Positions 35,389 through 44,644 are shown, counted from the first letter of the stretch. The stretch is 64,000 nucleotides of DNA from JBNGOQ01 sp050589645 (GCF_050589645.1 NZ_JBNGOQ010000005.1:434001-498000), one strand, 5' to 3'. The notes: generated by a model not told the origin, from the letters alone. Numbers and translations: made by a program.

Positions 35389-37107
35389 ATGCAGATAATT
35401 GAATCTCCAACCAAGTACGACGTTGTTATCGTGGGATCCGGAGCAGGTGGGGGCATGGCCGCCAAGATACTTGCCGATGAAGGCCTTAAGGTAGCAGTGG
35501 TGGAAGCCGGACCTTTTTTTGATCCCGCAAATCCAGAACAGCAGACCCAATTGAAATGGCCTTGGGAATCCCCTCGAAGAGGAGCCTCCACCGTCAGACA
35601 TTTTGGTGATTTTGATAGTGCCTATGGCGGATGGGATATAGAAGGGGAGCCCTACACCAATACCGAGGACAGCAATTTTAGATGGTTCCGCTCCCGGATG
35701 TTGGGCGGGAGAACCAACCATTGGGGCAGAATCTCACTGCGCTTTGGTCCCAAGGATTTTAAGCGCAAGGACCAAGACGGTTTGGGCGATAACTGGCCGA
35801 TCGGTTACGAGGACGTAAAACCGTATTATGATAAGGTAGACAAACTGATCGGGGTATTCGGCACCAATGAAGGCCTGCCCAATGATCCGGACGGATTTTT
35901 CCTTCCACCCCCAAAACCTAGGTTGCACGAGCTTTTTTATATCAAGGGGGCCAAAAAGTCGAACATCCCCGTAATCCCTTCCCGGATGTCCATGTTGACC
36001 AAAAAAATAAACAAGGAAAGAGGCGTTTGTTTCTACTGCGGCCAATGTTCCAGGGCGTGTCAGGTATATGCCGATTTTTCATCGGGCACCTGCCTCATCT
36101 TCCCGGCCCAAAAGAGCGGAGGGCAGATCGATCTGTTCGTCAACTGTATGGTACGCGAGGTAACCACGGACGAAGAAGGCCGGGCCACCGGGGTTTCCTA
36201 TATCAACAAGGAAGACCGAAAAGAGTACAAATTACATGGCAAAGTAGTTGTTTTAGCTGCTTCTGCCTGTAGTTCCGCACGTATCTTGCTCAACTCCAAA
36301 AGTAAACAGCATCCCAACGGATTGGGCAATAGCAGCAATGTGGTGGGCAAGTACCTTCATGATAGCACAGGGGTGAGTCGGGCCGTTTTTGTTCCCGACC
36401 TCATGAACAGAAAAACCTATAACGAGGATGGCGTTGGGGGAATGCACGTATATTCACCCTGGTGGCTAGACAATAAGAAGTTGGACTTCCCCAGGGGCTA
36501 TCACATAGAAGTGTGGGGCGGCATGGGGATGCCCAGTTATGGGTTTGGTTTCAATGTCAACGAATTCAATAAATTCTTTGGACTAAAGGTCGGGGGTTAT
36601 GGTAACGGCCTTCGGGAAGACGTTAAAAAGTATTACGGATCGGTCCTTGGTTTCGGTGGTCGTGGGGAATCTGTTCCCCAGCAGGACAACTACTGCGAAA
36701 TTGACCCGACCAAAGTGGACGAATTTGGTATTCCGGTGTTACGGTTCAACTACCAATGGACAGACTATGAGCACAAGCAGGTAAATCACATGCAGGATAC
36801 CTTTGAAGAACTCGCCCACAACATGGGAGGGGAAATTTTGGGCGACCGGCCCTCCAAGGAAGCCAAGCACGGGATTTCGCCCCCAGGTTGGATCATCCAT
36901 GAAGTGGGTACCACTAGAATGGGGGATAACCCCAAAACTTCTGTGGTGAACAAGTTTCAACAGTTGCACGATACGGACAATGTTTTTATTGTAGACGCGG
37001 GACCCTTTGTTTCACAGGCCGATAAGAACCCTACCTGGACCATTCTGGCGCTCTCCTGGCGCACGTCGGATTATATTATTGAACAATTAAAACAGCAAAA
37101 CATCTAG
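35389..37107 (+). CDS. GMC-family FAD oxidoreductase with ferredoxin-type Cys motif
   Basis: A 572-residue flavoprotein. The N-terminal Rossmann motif is VVIVGSGAGGGMAAKILAD, an internal signature is SRMLGGRTNHWGR, and the C-terminal GMC part has HEVGTTRMGD and VDAGPFVSQADKNPTWTILAL. Cysteines 214, 217, 220 and 224 (CFYCGQCSRAC) have the C-x2-C-x2-C-x3-C spacing of an iron-sulfur site. Similar cysteine regions hold a cluster in FAD-dependent glucose and gluconate dehydrogenases. It pairs with the subunit-3 protein 3 bases later. It probably oxidises a sugar or glycoside outside the cytoplasm; the exact substrate is unknown. Confidence 0.88.
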   Translation: MQIIESPTKYDVVIVGSGAGGGMAAKILADEGLKVAVVEAGPFFDPANPEQQTQLKWPWESPRRGASTVRHFGDFDSAYGGWDIEGEPYTNTEDSNFRWFRSRMLGGRTNHWGRISLRFGPKDFKRKDQDGLGDNWPIGYEDVKPYYDKVDKLIGVFGTNEGLPNDPDGFFLPPPKPRLHELFYIKGAKKSNIPVIPSRMSMLTKKINKERGVCFYCGQCSRACQVYADFSSGTCLIFPAQKSGGQIDLFVNCMVREVTTDEEGRATGVSYINKEDRKEYKLHGKVVVLAASACSSARILLNSKSKQHPNGLGNSSNVVGKYLHDSTGVSRAVFVPDLMNRKTYNEDGVGGMHVYSPWWLDNKKLDFPRGYHIEVWGGMGMPSYGFGFNVNEFNKFFGLKVGGYGNGLREDVKKYYGSVLGFGGRGESVPQQDNYCEIDPTKVDEFGIPVLRFNYQWTDYEHKQVNHMQDTFEELAHNMGGEILGDRPSKEAKHGISPPGWIIHEVGTTRMGDNPKTSVVNKFQQLHDTDNVFIVDAGPFVSQADKNPTWTILALSWRTSDYIIEQLKQQNI

Positions 37108-37110
37108 ATC

Positions 37111-37827
37111 ATGGACAGAAGAAAAAGTATAAAATCAATTATTCTGGGTTCCGTAGCCGGTGGATTGGCCATGCACGGATGCAAACCGGAAGCCGAAGCG
37201 GCCGCGGACGGTGATGCCCTTTTGACTTCCGAGCACCATTTTGGAAGAACACCCGAAGAAAAAGAACTGATTCAGGAGTTGAATGCGGAACAATTCTTTA
37301 ATGTCCACGAACTGGAAACCCTAGGTGTCCTATGCGATTTGATATTGCCGGCCAATGCCGAGTTTGGTAGTGCTACGGATGCCGGAGTACCCGATTTCAT
37401 TGAATTTATGGCGAAGGATATTCCGGAGATGCAAACCGATTTAAGGGGCGGATTCATGTGGTTAGATCACAAATGCAACACGGAATTTGGCACCGAGTTC
37501 AAAACTGCGGCAGAGGAGCAACAAAAACAGATTTTGGACACCATAGCCTATCCCGATGTAGAGGTACCTTCTGAGGAACACCCCTTGGAAATTCAATTTT
37601 TCTCGCTGATACGGAATTTGACCCTCACCGGTTATTATACCTCAAAAATGGGTATAACCGACTTGGGGTACAAAGGTAATATGCCCAACGTTTGGGACGG
37701 GGTACCCGATGAGGTATTGGCCCAGCACGGTGTGGCCTATGATCCCGATTGGTTGGCCAAGTGCGTGGACCAGAGCAAAAGGGGCATCATTGCGGAATGG
37801 GACGAAGCGGGAAATTTACTGACTTAA
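37111..37827 (+). CDS. Gluconate 2-dehydrogenase subunit 3-like protein
   Basis: A 238-residue partner of the GMC oxidoreductase. The N-terminus has a Tat-like/lipoprotein-like leader (MDRRKSIKSIILGSVAGG ... HGCK). The family core shows LETLGVLCDLILPAN, GVPDFIEFMAKD and GYYTSKMGITDLGYKG. The small subunit helps export or stabilise the flavoprotein in this family. It is 3 bases after the large subunit and overlaps the convergent GH1 gene by 12 bases at the 3' end. Confidence 0.87.
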   Translation: MDRRKSIKSIILGSVAGGLAMHGCKPEAEAAADGDALLTSEHHFGRTPEEKELIQELNAEQFFNVHELETLGVLCDLILPANAEFGSATDAGVPDFIEFMAKDIPEMQTDLRGGFMWLDHKCNTEFGTEFKTAAEEQQKQILDTIAYPDVEVPSEEHPLEIQFFSLIRNLTLTGYYTSKMGITDLGYKGNMPNVWDGVPDEVLAQHGVAYDPDWLAKCVDQSKRGIIAEWDEAGNLLT

Positions 37828-39213
37828 CTTAAAACCATTGTTTTCAATAAGCTTTCGGTACCAATGGGCCGAATGTTTGGGCGTACGCTCCAGGCTTTCA
37901 TAATCCACATAGTGAATGCCAAAACGTTTGGAATATCCCTGGGCCCATTCAAAATTGTCCATCAAAGACCAGACGAAATACCCTTTTAGGGCCACTCCAT
38001 TTTCAATCGCTTGGTGACAGGCGTCTATATACCCTTCCAAAAAATGGATACGGTCTGTATCCCTAACTTCACCATTTTCATCCTTTGCATCATCAAAGGC
38101 ACAACCGTTTTCGGTGATATAAATGGGCGGGTTGTCGTACCGATCCCTGATCCACTCCAGTAGCTTTTGACACCCCAAGGGTACAATGGGCCATCTCATG
38201 GCAGTGGTCTTCCATTCCGGATCTGCGGTCAACAACACGCGTTGATCCGCGAAGATACCCCCATTGCCATAGACGTTGTTTTCCACTTCCACACCAGAAG
38301 GGGCGTCAGCCGCCAGGAGGGTAGAGTAGTGGTTCAATCCAAAAAAATCGGAAGAACCGATCAAAAGTTTTTTCTCCTCCTCGCTGAATTGTGGCAACCT
38401 GTCGCCTAGGCGCTCACGCATTACCGCCGGGTAATCCCCAAAATAGATGGGATCCGTAAACCAGCCTAAGAAGAATTCCAAGGCCCGTTGGGCCGCATCA
38501 ATATCCTCGGGCTTATCACTAAGGGGTTCACGCCAATCGCAGTTGTTGGTAATGCCAATGGTACCCTCCTGTGCGGGTTGGTATTTTTCTCGATACCGTT
38601 GTACCGCTTTGGCATGGGAACGCAAGATGTTGTGCGCAACGATATAGGGCTCGTCCTCGGATTTTCTTCCTGGGGCAAACACACCGGCGCTATAACCAAG
38701 TATTGCAACCACCCAGGGTTCATTATGGGTGATCCAATGGTGTACACGATCTCCAAAATGTGTAAAACAAATATCCGCATACTTGGCAAAATAGTCGGCA
38801 ATTTCCGGATTTAACCACCCATCCTTTTCCGTATGGAGCGCCAGGGGCAGATCCCAATGATACAGGGTTATCCATGGCGTAATCCCGTAGCTGAGCAGTT
38901 CATCGATGAGGTTGGAATAGAACTGAATCCCTTCAGGGTTCACCGCACCCTGACCATCGGGTTGGATTCTACTCCATGAAATGGAAAAGCGATAGGCCTT
39001 AAGCCCCAGATCGGCCATAAGTTTTACGTCTTCCTTGTAGCGGTGGTAATGGTCGCAGGCCACATCACCATGGTCATTGTTGGCCGTTCTTCCGGGGATA
39101 TGGGCATGGGCGTCCCAAATGCTCCAAGCTCGGCCACCTTCCATGGCCGCTCCCTCAATTTGGTAGCTGGACGTGGCCGAGCCCCAAATAAAATCTTTCG
39201 GAAATTGTATCAT
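37816..39213 (-). CDS. GH1 beta-glycosidase
   Basis: A 465-residue glycoside hydrolase of family 1 with no signal peptide, so it acts in the cytoplasm. It opens FPKDFIWGSATSSYQIEGA. Acid/base Glu165 lies in HNEPWVV and nucleophile Glu368 in YITENGCAF. Such enzymes remove terminal beta-glucose, galactose or mannose from imported oligosaccharides; specificity is not clear from sequence. It is convergent with the subunit-3 gene and overlaps it by 12 bases. Confidence 0.95.
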   Translation of the reverse strand: MIQFPKDFIWGSATSSYQIEGAAMEGGRAWSIWDAHAHIPGRTANNDHGDVACDHYHRYKEDVKLMADLGLKAYRFSISWSRIQPDGQGAVNPEGIQFYSNLIDELLSYGITPWITLYHWDLPLALHTEKDGWLNPEIADYFAKYADICFTHFGDRVHHWITHNEPWVVAILGYSAGVFAPGRKSEDEPYIVAHNILRSHAKAVQRYREKYQPAQEGTIGITNNCDWREPLSDKPEDIDAAQRALEFFLGWFTDPIYFGDYPAVMRERLGDRLPQFSEEEKKLLIGSSDFFGLNHYSTLLAADAPSGVEVENNVYGNGGIFADQRVLLTADPEWKTTAMRWPIVPLGCQKLLEWIRDRYDNPPIYITENGCAFDDAKDENGEVRDTDRIHFLEGYIDACHQAIENGVALKGYFVWSLMDNFEWAQGYSKRFGIHYVDYESLERTPKHSAHWYRKLIENNGFKLSQ

Positions 39214-39350
39214 CGTATACGGTATTCTAGCTCGTTTTAGTGGCTGTAAAGATGAAATAAATTGTAGATAATTACTAGCCTAAATTGTACAAACTGACCC
39301 GGGAATTGAAAAAGTTGCCGTATTTTTCCCTAAATCTAAAATCCAGCAGC

Positions 39351-40085
39351 ATGATAACGAAGTGTGCACCCCGTGCTTTGGGGTTCTTCTTTTCCTTACT
39401 GATTCTTTTGTTTTCCGCATGTGGGGACCGCAACCAGACCAGGAAGTCCGATACGCCGCCCTTGGAGCAAAGCAACATTTTGGAAACCCTTTCCGAGGAT
39501 TTCAAAAAGGAAGAAATACGATCATTTGATGGACTGGCCGACACCACCTTTGTGCGCCTGGCAGATTTTAGTAAGGATTTTGCCTATGATATGCGCTATG
39601 CCACCACCAACAACTTCTTGAAGGCCCAGGTATACGACTGCGCGGAATGTTATACCCGGGTAAAAACCGCAAAGGCCCTGTTAAAGGCCAACAAAGTGTT
39701 TATGGAACAGGGGTATAGAATCAAATTTTTTGATTGCTACCGACCCAATTCCGTGCAGCACAAAATGTGGAAGATTGTGCCCAATCCCCAATACGTGGCC
39801 GATCCTGTCAAGGGCTCTATCCACAACAAGGGCGGGGCGGTAGATATCACCCTGGTCAGCTTGGAGGGGAAGGAACTCGACATGGGTACCGATTTTGATT
39901 TTTTTGGTAAGCGGGCCTATCACGACAATACGGATCTGCCGGCACAGGTACTGCAAAATCGAAAATTGCTCAAGGAGACCATGGAACAACACGGGTTCTG
40001 GTCCATTCGCACGGAATGGTGGCATTACAACCTTGCTGCGGCCTCCAACGACAAAGTGGACGACTTTAAATGGGAGTGCAACTAA
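39351..40085 (+). CDS. VanX-like D-Ala-D-Ala dipeptidase, lipoprotein
   Basis: A 244-residue lipoprotein (signal ending LFSACGDR) when started at the ATG at 39351; an upstream TTG at 39285 would add 22 residues before the signal. The zinc ligands of the VanX/DdpX (M15D) family are visible: His158 and Asp165 in SIHNKGGAVD, and Glu222 with His225 in RTEWWH. Conserved FFDCYRPNSVQHKMW is present. It should cleave D-alanyl-D-alanine in the envelope during peptide recycling. No vanHA genes are nearby, so resistance is not implied. Confidence 0.87.
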   Translation: MITKCAPRALGFFFSLLILLFSACGDRNQTRKSDTPPLEQSNILETLSEDFKKEEIRSFDGLADTTFVRLADFSKDFAYDMRYATTNNFLKAQVYDCAECYTRVKTAKALLKANKVFMEQGYRIKFFDCYRPNSVQHKMWKIVPNPQYVADPVKGSIHNKGGAVDITLVSLEGKELDMGTDFDFFGKRAYHDNTDLPAQVLQNRKLLKETMEQHGFWSIRTEWWHYNLAAASNDKVDDFKWECN

Positions 40086-40094
40086 GCCGATACG

Positions 40095-41282
40095 TTATTC
40101 CTCAGGTACTTTGGTGCAAACCAGCACCCTTGATCGACTCTCTTGGTCCGTCGTAAAAAAAAGATATCGGTCCCCTCCGTCCTTAATCTGAAACCGCTTA
40201 CGCAGGGCAGACACAGTCATGGGAAAGTTTCTTGTAGTGATATTGGCCTTGGGTATATCCAGCCCTAACAGTGCTTTTTTACCATAGGGCTGGCTTTTCG
40301 TAATCCTAAAACGCCGACCGGGAAAATCAACCAACCGATCGGACGTATACAAATGGGAATGTTCCTGCAGTTTTTTTAACTGAAAACGATTTCCCACAGT
40401 CTTAAATGCCCCGGATTTTAATATGGCCGCGTTGGGTTCATAGAGGTAGGTCATGGGCATAGCATAAGTGGCCTGAACGCTTTTTTCCTCAGATAACCCA
40501 AAGTTGAAACTTTCCGGTCCCTTTTTGGTGAAGTTCACCGTTTTAATGACAATGGCGTCCCCATACCCTTTTTCCAGGACCCACAACAGCTCCCGAACTT
40601 CATTCCGTACCGCCACCACATGGATTTCCCTTACAAATTGAAGTTCTTGTATTCCGATTGAAAAATCGAGCAGGGGAGAGGTCTTGATCAACAAACGGTC
40701 CGATTTTGAAAAAAGAAGCATTAAATGTTCAGGAACATTGGGGAGGCTATCCACCAAGGTAAACACTTTTCCTTTTTGCTCGTTTCGGCGTGAAGGATCA
40801 AGGTAGATCCAATCAAAATGCAGCTCCGTTTTTTTTAAGAAATCGATTCCATTGCCCACCATTGTTTGGATGTTTTTTATACCAAAAACACCAAAGTTAT
40901 AAGCGGCAATTTCCGAGAGTTCCGGCTTAAGTTCACAGTGCACGACCTCCTTCATTTTTTGTCCAAAAAAGTAGCTGTCCACCCCAAACCCTCCTGTGGC
41001 ATCCAGGAGCGATTTCCCAGAAACGATAGCGGCCTTATAACGTGCTGTGATTTCCGATGAACTTTGCGCAATATGCAATTTGTTGGGATAGTAGATTCCC
41101 GCGGTACCGAACCAAAGAGGAAGCTTCTCCCGGCACTTTTTCTTTGCTTCGAGCTGTTGGGCCAACTCGTGGGCGCTAATGCCCTCAAAAGGAACCTTTT
41201 TTAGTAAAACTGACAGGATGTCAGTGTTTAAATTTTTATTTATAAAATCCTGTACACCAGTATTTAATAACTTTTTATTCAA
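40095..41282 (-). CDS. THUMP-like-domain methyltransferase, probable RNA target
   Basis: A 395-residue class I SAM-dependent methyltransferase. SLLDATGGFGVDSYFF is the SAM-binding loop and WIYLDPSRRN the catalytic motif IV region. The C-terminal part corresponds to the THUMP-like domain found next to such methyltransferases (PG_1098 type). The substrate base is not known; rRNA or tRNA is likely from the fold. It is the last gene of a three-gene run with the AI-2E and DUF4159 genes (7- and 3-base gaps). Confidence 0.82.
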   Translation of the reverse strand: MNKKLLNTGVQDFINKNLNTDILSVLLKKVPFEGISAHELAQQLEAKKKCREKLPLWFGTAGIYYPNKLHIAQSSSEITARYKAAIVSGKSLLDATGGFGVDSYFFGQKMKEVVHCELKPELSEIAAYNFGVFGIKNIQTMVGNGIDFLKKTELHFDWIYLDPSRRNEQKGKVFTLVDSLPNVPEHLMLLFSKSDRLLIKTSPLLDFSIGIQELQFVREIHVVAVRNEVRELLWVLEKGYGDAIVIKTVNFTKKGPESFNFGLSEEKSVQATYAMPMTYLYEPNAAILKSGAFKTVGNRFQLKKLQEHSHLYTSDRLVDFPGRRFRITKSQPYGKKALLGLDIPKANITTRNFPMTVSALRKRFQIKDGGDRYLFFTTDQESRSRVLVCTKVPEE

Positions 41283-41289
41283 AGTAAAA

Positions 41290-42378
41290 CTATAAATTTT
41301 TAGTCAGGGACTTTACAATCTTGTTTTCGGCAAGAAATTCCTTCAGAACCACCTTGATCGCGGTGTATCCGGGTACCGCTACGATCATTCCGGTGACCCC
41401 GAAGAGGAGCCCTCCGATTATGATGATCAGAAAGATTTCCAGGGGGTGCGATTTTACACTTTGGGAAAATATTCGGGGTTGTGAAAAGAAATTATCCACC
41501 AATTGTCCCAGGACAAAACCGATCATTACATAGAGGGTTTTGGGCAAGATTACCGTACTAAAATCCGAACCAATATTACTCGTCATGGTCAAGGTCAACA
41601 TGAGCACCCCACCAATGATCGGGCCTATATAGGGAATGAGGTTCAGCAGGGCACATAGGAAGGCGATGACCACTGCGTTCTCTATTCCAAATATCAACAA
41701 GACGGCGGTATAGATAATGAAGAGGATCAGGATTTGCAGCACCAGCCCCACAAAGTATCTGGACAACAGATCTTTTATGGTATTTATAGAACTTTTAAGC
41801 CTTCTTTCCTTCCCATCGGGCACCAGGACCATAAGGGCATCCTCAAAGAGTTTGCTGTCCTTTAGAAAGAAAAACACAATAAAGAGCACGGAAAAAAGGC
41901 CTACGCTAAAACTGCCCAAAACGCCCACAAAGGAATTCAAAAAATTGGGGACAAAACCAAAATCGAGGTTCGCAAAAATTTTCGATTCCTTTATACTTTC
42001 CTCTATGTCCGAGGTGCTTACCCCGAGATAATCCGTGACTTCCCGGTACAGGCTTTCCACATTGGCCTGCATAGCCTCAATGTTTAGGAGCGACAGATTT
42101 TGCCCTTGCTGTACCAGTAGCGGAATAAAGAGCGCGATAATACCCACCAATATGCCCACCAAAAGGAGCATGGTTACGATTACGGCCAAGGTATTCCTGA
42201 ACTTGAGTCGCCTCCGTAAAAAAAGCACTATGGGTCTCCCTATCAAGGAAACAATTACGGCGATGGTAATGTATACCAGCACAGAACTGATCTGGTACAG
42301 AAAATAACAGAGCAGTACAATTCCTGCCATAATACCTACCGCCCGTAGAATACCTTCAGAAATGTTCTTTGGTGTCAT
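41290..42378 (-). CDS. AI-2E family transporter
   Basis: A 362-residue membrane protein with about eight hydrophobic segments. FLCALLNLIPYIGPIIGG and GLLFGVTGMIVAVPGYTAIKVV match the AI-2E/TqsA/PerM family signatures. Members move signalling molecules or act as sodium antiporters; the substrate here is unknown. It sits between DUF4159 and methyltransferase genes in a tightly packed operon. Confidence 0.9.
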   Translation of the reverse strand: MTPKNISEGILRAVGIMAGIVLLCYFLYQISSVLVYITIAVIVSLIGRPIVLFLRRRLKFRNTLAVIVTMLLLVGILVGIIALFIPLLVQQGQNLSLLNIEAMQANVESLYREVTDYLGVSTSDIEESIKESKIFANLDFGFVPNFLNSFVGVLGSFSVGLFSVLFIVFFFLKDSKLFEDALMVLVPDGKERRLKSSINTIKDLLSRYFVGLVLQILILFIIYTAVLLIFGIENAVVIAFLCALLNLIPYIGPIIGGVLMLTLTMTSNIGSDFSTVILPKTLYVMIGFVLGQLVDNFFSQPRIFSQSVKSHPLEIFLIIIIGGLLFGVTGMIVAVPGYTAIKVVLKEFLAENKIVKSLTKNL

Positions 42379-42381
42379 GTC

Positions 42382-43032
42382 TTAGTTGTTAAAAGCATAT
42401 TGTACAATATTGGCGCCCATTTGCAAGGCCTTGAGTCGTACTTCTTCCGGATCATTGTGTACGGATGCATCTTCCCAGCCATCGCCCAGATCACTTTCAA
42501 AGGTGAAGAGGAGCACCAATCTGTTTTCATGAAAGATGCCCAACGCTTGCGGACGTTTGCCATCGTGTTCGTGAATTTTGGGCAGTCCTTCCGGAAAATT
42601 GTACCGTTGCGAAAAGATGGGATGGTCCACGCCCAATTCCTGCAGTTCCTTGCCCGGGAAGACCTTGGTCAATTCCTTTCTCAAATAGGGCTCCATCCCA
42701 TAATTGTCATCGATATGGATAAACCCGCCAGATAACAAGTAAGTCCTCAAGTTATCCGCTTCCTCCTGCGAGAAGAACACATTACCGTGCCCGGTCATAT
42801 GGAGAAAGGGGTATTGAAAGATGCTGTTGCTGCCTACTTCTGCCGTTTCGGGTTTAGGGTTGATCTTTGTACCAATGTTCTCATTGCAGAACTTGATAAG
42901 ATTGGGCAGGGCCGTAGGGTTGGAATACCAATCGCCTCCTCCGCCATATTTAAGAATGGCCAGTTCCTGTCCCACAAGCGAGGATTTCACAAAAAAAGTT
43001 AAAATGAAAAGAAGGAACGTAAGTTGTTTCAT
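42382..43032 (-). CDS. DUF4159-domain exported protein
   Basis: A 216-residue protein with a signal peptide (FLLFILTFFVKSSLVG) when started at the ATG at 43032. The mature part has LAILKYGGGGDWYSNPTALP, HMTGHGNVFFS and GGFIHIDDNYGMEPYLRKE, typical of DUF4159, a domain with a class I glutamine-amidotransferase-like fold but no proven activity. It leads the DUF4159 - AI-2E - methyltransferase operon and diverges from the DUF1223 gene with only 41 bases between them. Confidence 0.85.
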   Translation of the reverse strand: MKQLTFLLFILTFFVKSSLVGQELAILKYGGGGDWYSNPTALPNLIKFCNENIGTKINPKPETAEVGSNSIFQYPFLHMTGHGNVFFSQEEADNLRTYLLSGGFIHIDDNYGMEPYLRKELTKVFPGKELQELGVDHPIFSQRYNFPEGLPKIHEHDGKRPQALGIFHENRLVLLFTFESDLGDGWEDASVHNDPEEVRLKALQMGANIVQYAFNN

Positions 43033-43035
43033 AGG

Positions 43036-43064
43036 GATTCGAACAATTAATTGAATCAAATGTA
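43036..43064 (-). promoter_or_regulatory. Short divergent promoter region of the DUF4159 and DUF1223 genes
   Basis: The gap has GATTC (43036-43040) and GAATC (43053-43057) as an inverted repeat. On the minus strand TACATTTG (43057-43064) matches the -7 box TAnnTTTG, 25 bases before the DUF4159 start. The upstream TTTG at 43079-43082 would lie inside the DUF1223 coding region with a short spacer of 14. Confidence 0.35.
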
Positions 43065-43073
43065 ATAATTATC

Positions 43074-43865
43074 ATGTTCAAAAAAATCATAGGAGCTGTA
43101 ATTGTTCTGGTCAGCCTTGGATTTATGGCCTTTACAGGCTTTACCCAAGCACCGGAAAACGACAGTGCAAATACAGCGGAGGCAATGGAGGAAGGTGTTT
43201 ACGAACCCATTGTGGTACTGGAGCTGTATACTTCCCAAGGATGCTCTAGTTGCCCTCCGGCCGATGCCCTGCTCGATAAGGTGAAAAAGGAATATCAAGA
43301 AAATGTGTTTGCCCTCTCCTATCATGTTGACTATTGGAACTACATTGGTTGGAAGGACCCTTTTAGCAAATCGGAATATGCCGAAAAGCAGCGGGCCTAC
43401 AATATAAAATTCAGGAATAGGAGCAATTATACACCCCAGGTGGTGGTCAACGGGCAGGAACATTTTGTGGGATCGAGCGCCTCTAAAATGTATTCGAAGA
43501 TCAATACTTACCAAAAGGTGAAAGCCGGAAACCGTGTGGGCATTTCCCAATTGCAGGCTGCCGACAACAGCGTTGGGTTCCAATATGAAATAAAGGGCAG
43601 TACCAAAGGAAAGCGTCTAAGGGCCATTTTGGTGTTGGACCAAAGGATCACGGAGGTAAAACGTGGGGAGAATAGAAACCGGACCTTGCGCAACAGCAAC
43701 ATTGTTGTGGCGGAAAAAACAATCTCGGCAAAGGAAGGAAAGGCTTCTTCCTACATCGCGATTCCCGACAGTGTAGGGCCCAATGAAAAAATACAGTTGA
43801 TGTTACTCGTGGAGAACGACACGTACGATATTACAGGGGCTGCCAAGGGCAGTGTTGAAAGATAA
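43074..43865 (+). CDS. DUF1223 thioredoxin-like exported protein
   Basis: A 263-residue protein with a signal peptide (VIVLVSLGFMAFTGF). The thioredoxin-like core has LELYTSQGCSSCPPADALLDKV, a CxxC site, and later SYHVDYWNYIGWKDPFS and YTPQVVVNGQEHFVGS. This is the DUF1223 family, periplasmic proteins of unknown reaction, probably redox-active. It is divergent from DUF4159 and followed by a strong stem-loop. Confidence 0.87.
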   Translation: MFKKIIGAVIVLVSLGFMAFTGFTQAPENDSANTAEAMEEGVYEPIVVLELYTSQGCSSCPPADALLDKVKKEYQENVFALSYHVDYWNYIGWKDPFSKSEYAEKQRAYNIKFRNRSNYTPQVVVNGQEHFVGSSASKMYSKINTYQKVKAGNRVGISQLQAADNSVGFQYEIKGSTKGKRLRAILVLDQRITEVKRGENRNRTLRNSNIVVAEKTISAKEGKASSYIAIPDSVGPNEKIQLMLLVENDTYDITGAAKGSVER

Positions 43866-43884
43866 GTGTTTGGTGTTTATTGTT

Positions 43885-43935
43885 GTTCCGCACTTCTAGC
43901 TGTTTTGTTCAGCGGTTAGGGGTGCGGAACTTTTT
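43885..43935. terminator. Bidirectional terminator
   Basis: GTTCCGCAC (43885-43893) pairs with GTGCGGAAC (43922-43930), followed by TTTTT on the plus strand at 43931-43935. It lies between the convergent DUF1223 and rsmE genes and can serve both strands. Confidence 0.7.
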
Positions 43936-43936
43936 G

Positions 43937-44644
43937 TTAGCCGTTGTTGATCATATTGACCACCGTACAGGCCACAATCGCAGCAGTCTCCGTTCGCAAA
44001 CGGTTTTGCCCGAGGGAGACCGGTAGAAAGCCCTTTTCTACTGCTTCCTCAATTTCCCCCGCTGAGAAATCGCCCTCCGGGCCTATTAAAATGGTGATAT
44101 CCTTATCTGGCGCGACACGTCTTTTAAACTCCATTTTTTCCCCTTCCGCACAGTGTGCTATAAACAAAAGACCCTCATGGGGTACGGCCATATAATCCTT
44201 GTAGGGGATAAGATCATTGAGCTTGGGAAGATACGCTTGCAAGGACTGTTTCATTGCGGATTGGATAACTTTCTCCATACGTTCCTTTTTGATCACTTTC
44301 CGTTCTGAGTTCTCGCAGAGGACCGGTGTTATTTCATGTACGCCTATTTCCGTGGCCTTCTCCAAAAACCACTCGAAGCGATCGTTCATCTTGGTGGGGG
44401 CCACCACCATATGGAACCAATGCTTTTTGGGATGTTTCTTTTCGCTCGAAATGATTTCCACCTTACAGCGCTTGGCATCCGCGAGCACTATTTTTGCCTG
44501 GAAAATATACCCCTTGCCATTGGTAATGCTTAGGACATCCCCTATTTTTCTACGCAGCACTTTTACAATATGCTTGCTTTCCTCCCCGGGGAAGACAAAT
44601 AGGGAGGCGCTATGATCTATGTTTGGACTATAAAAAAGTTGCAT
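43937..44644 (-). CDS. rsmE: 16S rRNA (uracil-1498-N3)-methyltransferase
   Basis: A 235-residue SPOUT-class methyltransferase. The N-terminal PUA-like part has SKHIVKVLRRKIGD, and the C-terminal knot includes LIGPEGDFSAGEIE and SLGQNRLRTETAAI. It methylates U1498 in the 30S subunit. It ends a run with tsaD and a TfoX-like gene (12- and 17-base gaps). Confidence 0.95.
   Translation of the reverse strand: MQLFYSPNIDHSASLFVFPGEESKHIVKVLRRKIGDVLSITNGKGYIFQAKIVLADAKRCKVEIISSEKKHPKKHWFHMVVAPTKMNDRFEWFLEKATEIGVHEITPVLCENSERKVIKKERMEKVIQSAMKQSLQAYLPKLNDLIPYKDYMAVPHEGLLFIAHCAEGEKMEFKRRVAPDKDITILIGPEGDFSAGEIEEAVEKGFLPVSLGQNRLRTETAAIVACTVVNMINNG

Noticed and set aside
39351..40085. Vancomycin resistance determinant
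   Set aside because: Only a VanX-like dipeptidase is present, as a lipoprotein, with no vanH, vanA or vanRS genes nearby; a recycling role is more likely.
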